The notes under the pieces were generated by a model. It did not search any database. It was not told where the DNA came from and saw nothing but the letters and a program-made list of their open reading frames with translations. This document shows, one piece after another, positions 1 through 14,700 of a stretch of DNA of 64,000 nucleotides; position 1 is the first letter of the stretch; each line of letters begins with the position of its first letter. The position numbers and the translations under genes are program-made. The stretch is from Adineta ricciae (lineage: Eukaryota > Rotifera > Eurotatoria > Adinetida > Adinetidae). The stretch spans positions 213,255-277,254 of the forward strand of contig CAJNOJ010000133.1 in the NCBI GenBank assembly GCA_905250025.1, in the 5' to 3' direction.

Positions 1-1008
1 TCGATCATAATCGTTTCGATATCTATATTTCATCAGATTTTGAAGAAGACCAAGAAACACTGGACGGTATTTTGGTGATGGTATGACAAATATAAACAAA
101 TTTCCCATTAATGGAACTAATGAGAGAAAGTATGCTGTTATATAGGCCGTGTTTTGCCATTGAAACTTGATACATGTCAATGAGAATATAAAGATGAATC
201 GTGGGGTATTGAAGAGAACGAGAATATAACAACTGATAATAGTATGTTTGTAAGTATGTAAGACATTTTTAAAATTAGCCCAGACTGTTGCATTTTGATA
301 TAATGTTACTTTCTGTTTTGTTAACGTGAGTATCCAGATGATCGGTGAAACGAAATTGATTATATAAGGAATGGTGAAATGAAGCATATTTCTCACACTT
401 TCATAATTTAAAAGGGAGTGGGTGTGAAGGTCCAATATACACCAAGACCGGTTCGATGATTTTTTCACCTGACGGATAAATGGCTCATAAAGAATACTGC
501 TGAAATGATATACAATAAGTATCGGTATGACTAATTTTGCTATTCGTCGACTACCGATTTTATTAAATGTAATTCCTTGATAAATAACCATCGTTCGTTC
601 TAATGTCGTACACGCTGTTAACGAATCATATGCAGCGTGAACAGCCTTCCGAAGATATTCCAGAAGAACACAACCGATTTTTCTGTTATTCGCGAGAAGT
701 AAATGACTAACAACAATAACTAAACCAATTTGACCGACAATCGATATCCATAAACGATAGATTCCACTTCCCATTTCCCGTGTATTTGGTTGGCAGAACG
801 TAACAATAGAAAACAAATTACAGACACTACCGATGACAAATACACTGAGAATAAGACTCTTGGAAACAGATTCGATGGAACAAAAAAGAATTTGTAACGA
901 TGTTATACCATAATATGCCGTCGTAAATTGACACTTAGGTCCGTAGAAACAGTTGGGGCAAGATGTATTGTTGGAATTGAGTGAGCAAAAGTTTGCGTTG
1001 GAATTCAT
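1..1008 (-). CDS. 7TM G-protein-coupled receptor, partial (C-terminus beyond window)
   Basis: An open frame of 336 codons starts at the ATG at 1008 and runs off the window edge at base 1 without a stop or an intron. The N-terminus is short, Asn- and Cys-rich (MNSNANFCSLNSNN, then CPNC) and likely extracellular. Hydrophobic segments follow in a rhodopsin-like pattern. TM1 is around SLILSVFVIGSVCNLFSIV, TM2 around LWISIVGQIGLVIVV, and TM3 ends in an ERT triplet at the DRY position (CTTLERTMVIYQG). Later segments include LVIPILIVYHF, ISCYILVLFNTPRFIFIF and a last helix near GNLFIFVIPSPKYRP. It resembles the divergent orphan peptide-type receptors expanded in bdelloid rotifers; the ligand cannot be predicted. 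The frame is continuous over more than 1 kb, so the call as a real gene is strong. The subfamily is inference. Confidence 0.85.
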   Translation of the reverse strand, partial: MNSNANFCSLNSNNTSCPNCFYGPKCQFTTAYYGITSLQILFCSIESVSKSLILSVFVIGSVCNLFSIVTFCQPNTREMGSGIYRLWISIVGQIGLVIVVSHLLLANNRKIGCVLLEYLRKAVHAAYDSLTACTTLERTMVIYQGITFNKIGSRRIAKLVIPILIVYHFSSILYEPFIRQVKKSSNRSWCILDLHTHSLLNYESVRNMLHFTIPYIINFVSPIIWILTLTKQKVTLYQNATVWANFKNVLHTYKHTIISCYILVLFNTPRFIFIFSLTCIKFQWQNTAYITAYFLSLVPLMGNLFIFVIPSPKYRPVFLGLLQNLMKYRYRNDYDR

Positions 1009-2785
1009 AGGAAAAGTCTCGTGTTGTCGACTTCGAAAAAAACCGGTTTTGGAGAAAACGAGGAAAAAGAATGTGCCGAAGTAAAAATAGGAAAGGAGGA
1101 GAAAAACATCGACGTCTAAAATAACAACAGAAACGCGTAGGAGAAACGCTAAGAAAAAAATGTTGAGAGAGAACTGCTGCACGGCTACGCCTACGTACTA
1201 TATTCTCAAGCTTGCTGTATACGTCATGTTCATGAGGCTCATCGAGTTAACCCTTTCGACCGCCATGACATCAATTGATGCAATACAGAATGTAAGAGAG
1301 ATATTTTTCGTTCTGTCGTCTTCTAAGAGCTCCAATATCGTATGATGTTCAGCTAAGTTATAGCACGTGATTCTTATTTCTTATCAGAATAGATTTTCTT
1401 TTAGATTTAAATACAGTTGGTTAAACGCACGAGAGAGATTTTTTTCTATCTTTCGTGTTTACATAGAAGGCAAGAAAATCTCGGCATCGAAAGGGTTAAG
1501 TTGAAGCATCCGGCATATTAAAGAAAATCCTTAGATATCGACCAACGGAAAGTTCAATTGACTCGCTTTTCCATAAAGACTACGTATATACAAAACAATT
1601 TCATAATAGTAAAAAGTATGTGTGAGTGTCTTATAATGAATAAATTCTATACAGGATCGTCCTTTAAATAGACATGTCCTGCCTTTTGACAAGTATATCA
1701 TTCTTCAAGAATAGTCTATGAGATCCTCATATTTCGGTGACAGGATAGACCATCGTTATTTTAATTCAAATATGGCTACTCTGTCATGCAGAGCTGAGTA
1801 GGTTTCAACCCTTACGAATGTTCAAGCAGGTTTCTCAATAATCTACATGTTGATAATTTCCTGATTGCTTCTGTTACTTTATACGATATTATCCAAAAAG
1901 GAAGCAAAATGCCTGCTTATTAGAAGCTACTACGTCCCATATCAGAATGACACATAATAGACTGATTTGCCAGATAGATTTCACAAGTAACTGGAGCTTG
2001 TTATACAAATGATGCTTTTCACGCCTGGAAGCATAGAAGATTAAATTTTCAAGTGACTTTCTACCTCATGGTAATAAATGTCATAATAATCATACATATA
2101 TCAAGGATGTTTCGGCTGTTAACCAGAATTATATTGATAAGCACCGAATATAACTTAAAAACTAACGGTTTTCTCACGAACGTTTTCCCTTTGCCGTTCC
2201 ACATGAAAAGTGTACAAAGATGGTTACGTCCGTGAATTATAATATACCGATGAATATTGGTAGTTAGAAAGAGATTTTCCATCTCTATGAATGGGATTCC
2301 CGTTTGAAGTTAATGCGAATAGGAAATATCATCGACGCCATTTACAAATCGGATCATGTTTATTTGTGTTTTACAATGTAAACGACTCTAGCTTTACGCT
2401 GACTGCTGTTTGTAAACTTTTGCAGTCTTTTTAAAACTTACCTGCGATTTCAAAGTCATCCGGCGTTGGTTTTTGCCGCTCGTAATGATTGCACAAAACT
2501 TTTAAAGAAATAGAGCAAAAAGTGAAAATCTACATGCATGTAACTTGTCGTACGCAGTGTACGTCAGGTACGTGTCGCACGCTCGACATAGAATGAATCA
2601 TTTGCCAAGCTTAGATAATACTTCAGTTTTGTTTTTACGTTTCTGTCGATAACATATAGCGTCAAGCTGACAGGATAAAAATCACGTGCTATAAAGCGTT
2701 TTACACATCAACTTCAATATTTTATTTATTCACAAGCGTTGACTACGGTTTCACGTCATTTTTACTCTTCATAACAAAAGAACAA
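1009..2785. other. Intergenic, no gene seen (contains a TTAA-flanked element)
   Basis: This stretch separates the (-) receptor from the (+) dehydrogenase, so it should contain both promoters. Short open frames exist on both strands but show no family resemblance and no splice structure. The only structured feature noticed is the TTAA-flanked miniature element at 1251-1495. Confidence 0.6.
1247..1499. mobile_element. TTAA-flanked miniature inverted-repeat element (piggyBac-like MITE)
   Basis: TTAA at 1247-1250 is followed by CCCTTTCGACCGCCATGA. At the other end, CTCGGCATCGAAAGGG is followed by TTAA at 1496-1499. The two ends are inverted repeats: CCCTTTCGA is perfect, with a looser continuation in GCC. 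The unit between the TTAA copies is 245 bp and contains no open frame of note. TTAA target duplication plus CCC-initial inverted ends is the hallmark of piggyBac-type elements, so this is called a non-autonomous derivative. The transposase source is not in the window. Confidence 0.6.
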
Positions 2786-3748
2786 ATGGGTATAAACTCT
2801 TCTCAAACACTCCGTCGTAAAAATCTGACTGCACAGGATATTATTCATGAGTGTAACGAACAAAGTAAAGTCAAACAATCGTACATTCTTGTCACTGGAG
2901 CTACATCAGGTATTGGTATCGAAACTGGTCGAACATTAGCGTTAGCAGGAGCAAAAGTTTATCTGATGGGCAGAAGTGAAACGAAGCTTCAAGAAGTGAT
3001 CACAAATATCAATAAAGAGTTACAACAAAGCACGACCGGTGGATCTGTTCAAGGTGTGCTCTGTGATTTGAATAGTTTAGCAAGTATTAAAACATTTGCT
3101 CAAAAGTTTATTCAAGACAATATGCCGTTAAATATTCTAATACTCAATGCTGGTATATTCAATTATAAGTTTGCTCAAACTATCGATGGGCTCGAACAAG
3201 TTATGGGGGTGAATCATATAGGTCACGCTTATCTAACGAAATTACTAATGCCGGTATTGATTGCTAATAATCCGTCAAGAATTGTTGTAGTTTCGTCTGA
3301 ATTACAATGGGGTCCACCGTTGAATTACCAAGCATTAGAGCAAATGAGTAGTGCATCGACTAATCGCAGTAAATCCTGGGGTATGCTCAGAAGTTATCAA
3401 CAAAGTAAACTAGCAAATGTATTATTTGCTCGTGCACTTGCTGCACGATATAAAGACAAACAAATTACTGCTTATTCACTCCATCCGGGAGTGATTGATA
3501 CGAATTTAACATCACAGCTACCATTGCAAGGCGTTCTAAAAAAATTTATCCCCAAGAAAACACCTGAACAAGGCGCAGCTACTTCAGTATTTTGTGCAAT
3601 CAAGCCCGGCCTGGAAACTGAAAATGGACGATTTTTTCAAGATTCGACTGTGACTGACCTCGGTGATAAGTGGACCGAGGATGATCTCGATACATTCTGG
3701 AAGTGGACAGAAAAGATCATCGACGAACGAACAGCCAATTTATCATGA
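2786..3748 (+). CDS. Short-chain dehydrogenase/reductase, retinol-dehydrogenase-like
   Basis: A single exon encodes 320 aa. The classical SDR Rossmann fold is intact. The cofactor-binding TGATSGIG is at about residues 37-44, followed by LILNAGIF (NAG motif), the catalytic serine region VVVSSEL, and the active site YQQSK (YxxxK) near residue 209. LHPGVIDTNL follows. This order and spacing match the RDH11-14 / DHRS / WWOX-like branch, which oxidise or reduce retinoids and other lipids with NADP(H). The N-terminus lacks a clear membrane anchor, unlike many RDHs. The exact substrate is not predictable. It is the first of six co-oriented genes ending at 9981; the next start is 291 bp downstream. 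Confidence 0.9.
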   Translation: MGINSSQTLRRKNLTAQDIIHECNEQSKVKQSYILVTGATSGIGIETGRTLALAGAKVYLMGRSETKLQEVITNINKELQQSTTGGSVQGVLCDLNSLASIKTFAQKFIQDNMPLNILILNAGIFNYKFAQTIDGLEQVMGVNHIGHAYLTKLLMPVLIANNPSRIVVVSSELQWGPPLNYQALEQMSSASTNRSKSWGMLRSYQQSKLANVLFARALAARYKDKQITAYSLHPGVIDTNLTSQLPLQGVLKKFIPKKTPEQGAATSVFCAIKPGLETENGRFFQDSTVTDLGDKWTEDDLDTFWKWTEKIIDERTANLS

Positions 3749-4039
3749 ACAGTTATAACTCATTGATTTTCTCTAGCATTATTCACTATTTGTAAACTAC
3801 AATAATAGACATTCGACTTCGACAGTCTAAGGAAAGATGTCTCTCTCTTTCTAGCAGAATAATTCAATGCCATCTGCATGCGGAAAACTCTTTTTCTATT
3901 CGCTTGGTTTCTCAGCAATTCCACGGGGAAATCGATTTTTTATGAAAAAGAAAGAAATATATCATATACATTGGAGATCTAATCGAGAATTGACATTGTT
4001 TTTGCATAATCAATACTTTCTTTCCAAGAAAACCAGCAA

Positions 4040-4782
4040 ATGCCAACTATTTTACCACGTTACTTGAAATATTTTTCTTTAATCGTGCTCGTAATCGCTA
4101 TTCTCTCTAAATACGAAGTACCTTTGAACTCCGCATCGACAGATAGGAAAACGTTGATGTTTACAAAAGTCGCTACTATTCAACAGGACCGAGTACATGT
4201 ATATAAAGTTATAACAAATATTGACAAATATTCGTCGGTATGTAAACATTCGTTATTCTTATCTTTGACGAAAAGATCTATCTATTTCTAGTGGTATCCA
4301 AATGTTGCTCGTGTTGAACATATTCAATTAGTTCCATCTCGTGTACATAATCACGAAGGCGAAAAATACCAGTTGATTACCAGAGTACCTTTAATTGGTA
4401 AATAGCTTCATTTCAGGAGGAAAGATCTGATGAGTTAATTGTTTTTAGGCGATGTTTCATCCGATTTGATTATTCATACTGATGATCACCCGAAACGATT
4501 TGTCTACTCTGTTGATTCTTGGTTACTTGAAATGAATTCAATTGAATTGAAGGAAAGTTCTTCCAATGTGAATTCTACTCGGATTGAATGGACTGTTTAC
4601 ACCAGACGACGCAGCATCCTTTTCCAGGTAAGAATAGTCATTTTATTTCGAAATCAAATGTATCTACGGCTCTGTCGTTTACTTCGTTTTAGTATTTGCT
4701 GTTACCTTTTGCGAGTTTCTACAAAAATCAAATTGTACGTGAAGCTTTGTTTTCACTGCTCATGCAAATCCGTGATCTTTGA
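4040..4782 (+). CDS. Small membrane-anchored SRPBCC/START-like lipid-binding protein
   Basis: Four exons (4040-4237, 4292-4397, 4449-4627, 4693-4782) join in frame to 190 aa. Introns are 51-65 nt and GT-AG. The N-terminus carries a hydrophobic segment (YFSLIVLVIAILSKY) that is probably a signal anchor. The rest has the look of a polyketide-cyclase / coenzyme-Q-binding / START-fold domain: IDKYSSWYPNVARVEH near the start of the fold, then alternating strands (KYQLITRVPLIG, RFVYSVDSW, TRIEWTVYTRR) and a C-terminal helix (SFYKNQIVREALFSLLMQI). Such domains bind hydrophobic ligands in a cavity. The family is assigned by pattern only and no ligand is claimed. Confidence 0.65.
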
Positions 4783-5117
4783 TTTCAAACAGAAAGCAAA
4801 AAAGATTTCCACACTCATAATCTCGACATTCCGGACTGCTTTGTTTTGTCTGATTACATATCTGTGTGCTTTTCGTGTCGATTTATTAAATATACAAAAA
4901 GATCTTCTATTCGAATTCGAGTGAACCACTCGTAGACATCTAATGACATCATTGTAGATGTCTCTGAACAAATGACGAAGGAATTGAAAACATCATTGGT
5001 CTTCGTCGTTTAGTCCTATCAGAATTAGTGCATGTCAGTCATTCAAAAAAAGCTGGCCTTAGATTCTGGTTGCATCATTTCTTAGAAATTTACCAATCTT
5101 ACGCGATCATTCTCGAA

Positions 5118-5891
5118 ATGTCGGACATAAATACATTAGCATTTACTAAAATGTTTCTTCATCTAGCTAAATATCCTGAACTAGCTGTCAACGGTATTTT
5201 ATTAAGTGAGAAAACAAGTTCAGCGAGTGATGAAGCCGATTCCTCATCGTATCTTCACTTTGTTGATTGTATTCCACTATTTCATGGTATTCTATCTCTA
5301 TCACCGATGCTAGAGATTGCATTATCACAAATTGATGCTTATTGTTCATTAAAAAAATTAACTATTGCTGGTTATTATCATGCAAACGAGAATTACTCAG
5401 ATCCGAAGTAAGGACGGACATTTTTGCGAGGTACTTTACGAATGATTTGTATTCCACTTAGCCCAAACTTTACAACTTTGAAAATAATGGAGAAAATCAA
5501 AGAGAACAATCCAAATGCAGTGTTATTTATGGTAGTGTTGATCGTCCATTTATTCGTTGAAAGTATTCGTATGAAAAAATTCCATTTAGATTGACAACAG
5601 TCTGGTAGATTTGACGGAAAATGATCGATTTTATAACGTTTTTACATTATCTGACAGAACGTGGAAGAATGTTACCGATTCGTAAGTTTAATGAAATAGA
5701 ACAGTTCGATAACTAAGCAATTCTTCCTTATCAGACACATTGTCAATGATGAAAGTCGATTGTCTGCTATGCAATTGGTTAACCGTAAGCAACATCGTCA
5801 ATTGATTGATTTCGACAATCATTTAGATTCTATTTCGAACGATTGGCGCAACCCACATATCCGTAACGAACTGAACGCCGCATCATTTTAG
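5118..5891 (+). CDS. EMC8: ER membrane protein complex subunit 8/9
   Basis: Exons 5118-5407, 5462-5531, 5590-5681 and 5735-5891 give 202 aa, close to the usual 205-210 aa. The protein begins MSDINTLAFTKMFLHLAKYP and continues AVNGILLSEK. It then shows VDCIPLFHG, LSPMLEIALSQID and AGYYHANE, the EMC8/EMC9 (UPF0172, MPN-like) signature, and ends with LIDFDNHLDSISNDWRNP. An in-frame upstream ATG at 5028 exists, but the family starts at the later MSD. EMC8/9 is a cytosolic subunit of the EMC, which inserts tail-anchored and multipass proteins into the ER membrane. Vertebrates have two paralogues; one copy is seen here, so 8 versus 9 is not resolved. It lies 184 bp upstream of ISCA2 on the same strand. 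Confidence 0.93.
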
Positions 5892-6074
5892 CAATATCCA
5901 ATTCTCTTCGTCTCAATGTTGTTTCCATTTTTCTCTCTGTCACGTTCGATTTCATCGTTTCATGTTTCTTCTCTCTCTCTCTCTTTTTTACTAATACTAT
6001 GTTAAACAGATATTCTTAGCAAGAAAACAAAGAACATACATAGGATTATATGTGTTTTCTTTTTTCTGTTTTTG

Positions 6075-6494
6075 ATGAGCATCTGTCTTCGAACGATTCT
6101 CAGCCGATATCAACTCATCTCATTCTCCAAACGACTTCTCTCGACGAAACCCGCAACAACATCGGAATTAAAATTAAGTGATAGTTGCGTTCGACGTCTC
6201 CAAGATATATTAAAGAATCCATCGGAAAAACTTCGTGTGTTTGTCGAAGGCGGCGGTTGTTCCGGTTTTCAATATAAATTCCTTGTCGAATCAAACAACG
6301 AAACGATCAAAGACGAAGATTTAATCATCGAACGCGACGGTGTGAAAGTTATTGTCGACAAAGATTCATTAGAGTTATTAAAAGGTTCAACTATCGATTA
6401 TCAGGAAGAATTAATTCGATCTAGCTTTCGTATTGTCAACAATCCCAACGCTGAACAAGGTTGCTCCTGTGGGACATCATTTTCGATCAAATAA
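6075..6494 (+). CDS. ISCA2: Mitochondrial iron-sulfur cluster assembly protein ISCA2
   Basis: This intronless frame of 139 aa has an Arg/Ser-rich N-terminus (residues 1-30) that looks like a mitochondrial targeting peptide. The A-type carrier fold follows, from [15 protein letters not shown]. Its three cluster-binding cysteines are in GGGCSGFQY and in the tail [19 protein letters not shown] is typical of ISCA2. ISCA2 works with ISCA1 and IBA57 to make 4Fe-4S clusters for mitochondrial enzymes. The chosen start is ATG 6075; the frame is also open just upstream. The stop codon TAA at 6492-6494 shares its last base with the ATG of ISCA1. A continuous pyrimidine-rich tract precedes the start. Confidence 0.95.
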   Translation: MSICLRTILSRYQLISFSKRLLSTKPATTSELKLSDSCVRRLQDILKNPSEKLRVFVEGGGCSGFQYKFLVESNNETIKDEDLIIERDGVKVIVDKDSLELLKGSTIDYQEELIRSSFRIVNNPNAEQGCSCGTSFSIK

Positions 6495-6895
6495 TGTCAG
6501 CATCAACATTGGTTTCGGGCTCAATTCGAGCCGTAAATCGAGGTAGACGTTTAACGAATCTACCGACTCGGGCAGCAATAACTCTAACTGATTCAGCTGT
6601 TCGTCGTGTTAAAGAAATTTTAAATGCTAAACCGGAAGCGATTGCACTTCGTATTGGTGTTCGACAACGTGGATGTAATGGTCTTTCATATACACTTGAT
6701 TATGCGCAAGAAAGGAAGAAAATGGACGAAGAAGTTTCTCAAGACGGTGTCAAGTTGTTAATCGATCCGAAAGCACAACTATCCTTGCTAGGAACAGAGA
6801 TGGATTTTGTCAAAGATAAATTATCAAGTGAATTCATATTCAATAATCCAAATATCAAAGGAACCTGTGGTTGTGGTGAATCATTTAATGTTTAG
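6494..6895 (+). CDS. ISCA1: Mitochondrial iron-sulfur cluster assembly protein ISCA1
   Basis: Intronless, 133 aa. It begins [17 protein letters not shown], near-identical in style to animal ISCA1 starts, then TRAAITLTDSAVRRVKEIL. The carrier cysteines are in GVRQRGCNGLSYTLDY and GTCGCGESF; LLGTEMDFVKDKLSSEF and FNNPNIKGTC are ISCA1-diagnostic. The length equals the usual animal length, so ATG 6494 is the right start although the frame is open further upstream inside ISCA2. The gene begins on the last base of the ISCA2 stop (TAATG), in another frame. ISCA1 and ISCA2 are physical partners in 4Fe-4S assembly, so the two halves of one complex are encoded back to back with no space for a promoter. 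NSUN2 starts 181 bp after the stop. Confidence 0.95.
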   Translation: MSASTLVSGSIRAVNRGRRLTNLPTRAAITLTDSAVRRVKEILNAKPEAIALRIGVRQRGCNGLSYTLDYAQERKKMDEEVSQDGVKLLIDPKAQLSLLGTEMDFVKDKLSSEFIFNNPNIKGTCGCGESFNV

Positions 6896-7076
6896 CACGA
6901 ACGAAAATCAACAACATCCGTAGATTGCTCTTTCCCTGTTTGTTTTTATATATAAAATCAAATTTAGTTTGTTTTGTATTATTATTTCCGCATTTTTGCC
7001 TTTGAGTTCGCACTGCCATCTGATCTACTAACTGTACTTTTTCAGTTACTGTATTTTTTGTTTGCAAATGTTTTAG

Positions 7077-9981
<2,905 letters not shown>

Positions 9982-11754
9982 CGTGTTTTTTGTACCGAAA
10001 AACAAATAAAAAAACAACAAGATGTTTTTGTTATCAAAAGAAACCGATCGTTTTCACAGTGCTTCATTCGATATCAGAAGTCGTTATTTGCGAATTATTG
10101 AACATCAATACGTGAACATTTTCAATCAACCTTCTTCTATACACAATGAAACAAGTCGACAGCTCTGATGTGTCTAACAAATTGTTTTTAAACGAGGAAT
10201 ATTTCGTTTTCAATGACCTTTCACTAGTGGAGTTCTGTTCTGTTTTGACACGCTTTTCATTAAAGTAGAAAATCACGCATCTGGGCAAGTTAATTGACAA
10301 TCGATGTTTACATGACTTCGACAAAAGGCAAAGCATCAGTCAATTAGATAAATTCAACGTCATTAGAACTAATGAATTGACTTCTGTTAAATAATTAACA
10401 GGAGAAAAGTCTTTTTCGTGTTCTTGTTTGATGTCAGTTGACAAAAAGCAAACGAACTTCGACGTTGTCACGATAAATCAGTATGAAGTCAGTCACCATC
10501 TGCTTGTCTACTTTTGTAGTCTTTAAGAAGAAGAGAAAAATGCGCATATGCACTTCGTTATCGTCAATGGTCATCTTTACTTTCGGAAGCCAGATGATGA
10601 CTGGAGAAAAACGATCTTCTATTGAAATTCTACCTGTAAGAAAAATCCATGGGGAAACGAATGAGAGAGAATAGAATGTGACCACGCTGAGAAATCACTT
10701 TCATAAATGGTTCAATGAATCAAATATTGATCGAATGAGAAGAACTACTAATTGATGGAATTGTACGGATGTATTTGTTTGTTCGAAGGACAGTTGACAC
10801 CTTTGTGAATAGGTCACAAATGTTCATAGCGATACACACAGCAGGATACTTGTTTCTCCTAATGACTGTCAATTAGTGTGCGACACTTTTCGAATGAACC
10901 AAATGTCAGCCAAGCAATGCTCTACGCACGAGTGATTGAAGACATCGATAATATATCTGAATATGATGAATTTTTTTTATCTCTATCAATATGTGTGCGT
11001 GGGACACTCCCTCGCTCACAAAGTGCCATCCATGACAGATTCAGTGAATAAGATCAAAGAGGATATGGTGAAGCAGATGTGAATGTGTGTCTTCAATTCA
11101 TTGTTCTAATTAAAAATTGTTCAATGAATAATCATGAGAATTTTATCTCTTTAAAGTTAGTGGACTCATCATTATTTTTCTTGTCGGTCGAACTATGATC
11201 ACTTTAGAATGAACAAAAGAAAGGGACCTTACATACGCGTGTAATTGAATGAGCATGTGTTGTCTTCCATTCACACTTTTTAAACGTGTCATTTCAGTCA
11301 CCTACTGAGTGACTAATACTCCTAAAGGCATCAAACAGCGTGCAAATCCGGCACGGTACATTACAATTCTTTTAATTAGAATAAGACAAAAAAGTCACGG
11401 GTCAACTCTCTAATTGCTGACCTTTTTCCATATAGTTCCTTTCTTTTTCTCGACAATGTTTATTTAGATTCAATCAATTGTTATATTATTCCGTTGCATC
11501 ATCAGTTGAACCTTTTTGTTTCTGTCCACATAATGAAATCAAAGCATGGATTAACGTGACCTTTTATTCCTTTTTTCTTGCTAGATAAGCAAAGATATAC
11601 ATACACACACACACACACACATACAGATACAATCACCACAACACAAAATGAACTATACAGACAAGGATTTCTTTTCTTTTTTTTCTCTATAGATGTATTC
11701 GAAACATTCTCTTACTGTCAAGTACTGTCATATGAAAACAAATTGTTTAGTTTA
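9982..11754. other. Convergent intergenic region, no gene seen
   Basis: About 1.8 kb lies between the 3' ends of NSUN2 (+) and the Ig-CAM gene (-). It holds the NSUN2 polyadenylation signal near 10005 and an (AC)9 tract at 11603-11620. Several 60-90-codon frames occur on both strands, but none resembles a protein family or splices sensibly. Confidence 0.6.
11603..11620. repeat. (AC)9 microsatellite
   Basis: Uninterrupted AC dinucleotide run in the 3' flank of the Ig-CAM gene. Similar short runs occur at 19984-19997 (GT), 51593-51607 (AC) and 53276-53294 (TG, in the first intron of the Hox2 gene). Confidence 0.9.
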
Positions 11755-14700
11755 TCATACGACCACTTCATAGACAGTCTTCTTGCTTTGATAATGAGTT
11801 TTTGATGGAGTTGAGTAACCACTTTCTGCACTATCTTCTTTCATATGTTTATTTGATACTATTTCTTGGATATTACTCGTTGGAGTATAAAATGGAAAAC
11901 CATAGCTGCCATATTGCGATTGTGTCCAAAGTAGATCGTTTTGAGCAGATGATAATGGTAACTCAGTTGGATTTGTATATGATTTGTATGATAAGTCTGT
12001 CGGATTTGTTGATGGATAAAAATCAGTAACTGTTAATTGATCACTGCCCGATAACGATGATGAATTTGGATTTGATAATAAGATTGGATCGCTCGAGCCA
12101 CTCGCATTGCTGGAACAATGTCCGTTTGTAGCTGCGGTTGTTGTTGTGACAATCAAGCGGTTTGTTTGTTTATCTTTGTATTGATCGAGCTTTTGAATTT
12201 CAGCTATTTTGGTGAATGATGAATGAAGATGCTGTTCAGGATAGGAGAATAACTTTGTTGGACTAAATCCAAATAGGAGAAGAACAGTTAATTGATTAGA
12301 TGATTAAAGTTCAACTTACCTTGGAATAGATTCAATCACGATTGGTGGCTTTTTGATGGAAGAAGTGACTAGAAATGAATCGTTGATCATATCGATTGAA
12401 ATTCTGCGAAAGGAATCCTCTTACTCATATGAGCATTACTATTTCGTCGTCGTTTGTGGTTTTGTACAAAGCAAAAGATACACAGACCGCAAAGAATCAG
12501 AAAAAAGACGATAATAATCGAAGCAATTAAAATAAATATCCAATTAAATGCGACTTCGCGTTCTAAAAAGAACAAATATGCATGTTTGAACGAACAAATC
12601 ACATTCATCTCTCTTACTCATTTCAACACCAACAGCATATCCACAGTAATCGATATACTGATCAAGACAGATCGACACATTGTGAACATTGAGCAAATCG
12701 TTTTTCTCTAATTTGATAATTCCACTCGATGTAACTATCCGTTCGCAAAGATTCGATTGGTTATAAATATCGATTCGAATACATAGCGGAACTTTCAACG
12801 AGAGGAAACTGAAGTTATTCAAGCGATAATCAAGTGTTTCCTCGGAGAAATGTATTGTAGCATATTCAATTTGGGGTAAATCTAAAGGTCAACAGGACAT
12901 CGCATTCTTTCTCTGATTTCCGTTCGTTCAACAGAACATACCTTCTCTTTCAATCGGCACATTTTTTGTTTGTACGCTTATCGACGAAGCATCACGACTT
13001 TGCCCGAGACGATTTCGTGCTCGAATTGAAATATTGTACAGTTGCGAATGTTGAAGATCTACATTGAAGAAGAAGTGCGTTGTCGGATCAAATGAAACCT
13101 TGCTTAATTGTTGAACTTACTTGTAAATACATAGAGACTTTCATTAGTTTCTTTCCATAATGAGTTATTAAGTGAAACCAAGAAAGTTTGTGGCCAACCT
13201 CCATCGAAACCTGCTTGCCAAGTCAAACTAATGGTTGAATATGTTACACTCGTTAGATTCACATTTGTTGGTGTTTCAGGTACATCTAAATGAGAGACGA
13301 TCGAACTTGAAAGACTTCTCATTAACGAAACAACTGGTACACAGATGATTGATGATCAGTATGTTTGAACTTCTCTCAATCAATATTGTTTTCGAGCAAA
13401 CAATGAAAAGAAAAGAACTGATTCTAGTTACCTTTTGATCTTAATTGTATTGTAGCTGAATTGTGGCCAAGTCTGTTCGAAGCATTGCATGTGTAGAGAC
13501 CGTAATCGAAATTTGATTGTAATTGTTGAATTATCAAATACGACGAGTTCTTGTTTTGGATAATTGAATATTTATTTGAGGGAAAGATTTGTCGTTGATT
13601 GTACGTCCAGATGATATTCGATTCGGGATATGAATCGATTTCACATTCGAGCTTCGTATTCGATGCAAATGGATCGGATGCGAGTATCGGTGTCGGCGAA
13701 CGAACGATCGGCGCATCTGAAAAACAAATTAGTCATTAGTGAGAAAAGTTATCACCTTCGTGTGAAGTTTTTCGCTCGTCAATTGTTGCATCATCAAAAT
13801 TACTCATGCTCGGCAAAAAGTAATCTATTTAAATGTCAATCTTTGAGATTTTCTTTTCTCCTAAGTATCTTATCACGTCAATAATACGACTACACATGAG
13901 ACTTGCCATTCATCTATCTACGAGATAGTACATCTCTATTCTCAATGCTAATGAACTTCTTCTGCTTCGAATAACTTACATTCAACAGTAACACGTGTTT
14001 GTGTCTTATCGAATTTTTCGACTGCACTTCCATTGGAGTATTTCAAAGTATTTTTCGCCATACACATATAAATTCCGGAATCATATTTCGACACCTTATC
14101 GATAATCAATGATGATGTCAATGAACTAGTGTTCAGTTTGACATCATTCTTAAACCATTGATACGAATCGATTGATGGATAAGCATCGACAATGCATGTA
14201 AGAACTAAACGTTTGTTTTCGGATAGAATTCCACCACCAGTCAGCCGAACAATTGGAGCATCTGGAAAATCGGAATGAATAGAAAGTATTGTTTTTCGTT
14301 TGCCTTTGAAGTGACTATCTTACATTGCACGCGAATATGAACTGATGCTTGACTACGACCAATAGCATTCGATGTTATACATGTGTATTCGCCTTCATCA
14401 TTTCGTTTAATTGTTTGCAATGTCAATGTAGGTGAATTGATACCTAAAGGCATCGACACGATCATTTGAAGAGACATGAAAATGAAAAGTAGAGTACAAA
14501 CCAGTCATCGATGCTCCATTTTTTAACCACGTGATTGGTTCGATGGTCGATGGATTCGATTGAATTTGACAGTCAAGTGTTAATCGATCATTCTCAATCA
14601 CAAGTAAATTAAGATTGGTGACCAACGATGAACCGTGACGAAGATTAATTTCAGGTTTATCTAAAACATATTGCAATAGAATCGTAATTTCCTTTCCGAA

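Noticed and set aside
1160-1345. 61-codon plus-strand frame
   Set aside because: It runs into the TTAA-flanked element and has no recognisable product.
4439-4924. 161-codon plus-strand frame
   Set aside because: It is exon 3 of the SRPBCC gene read through its donor site into the intron; splicing at 4627/4693 gives the sensible protein.
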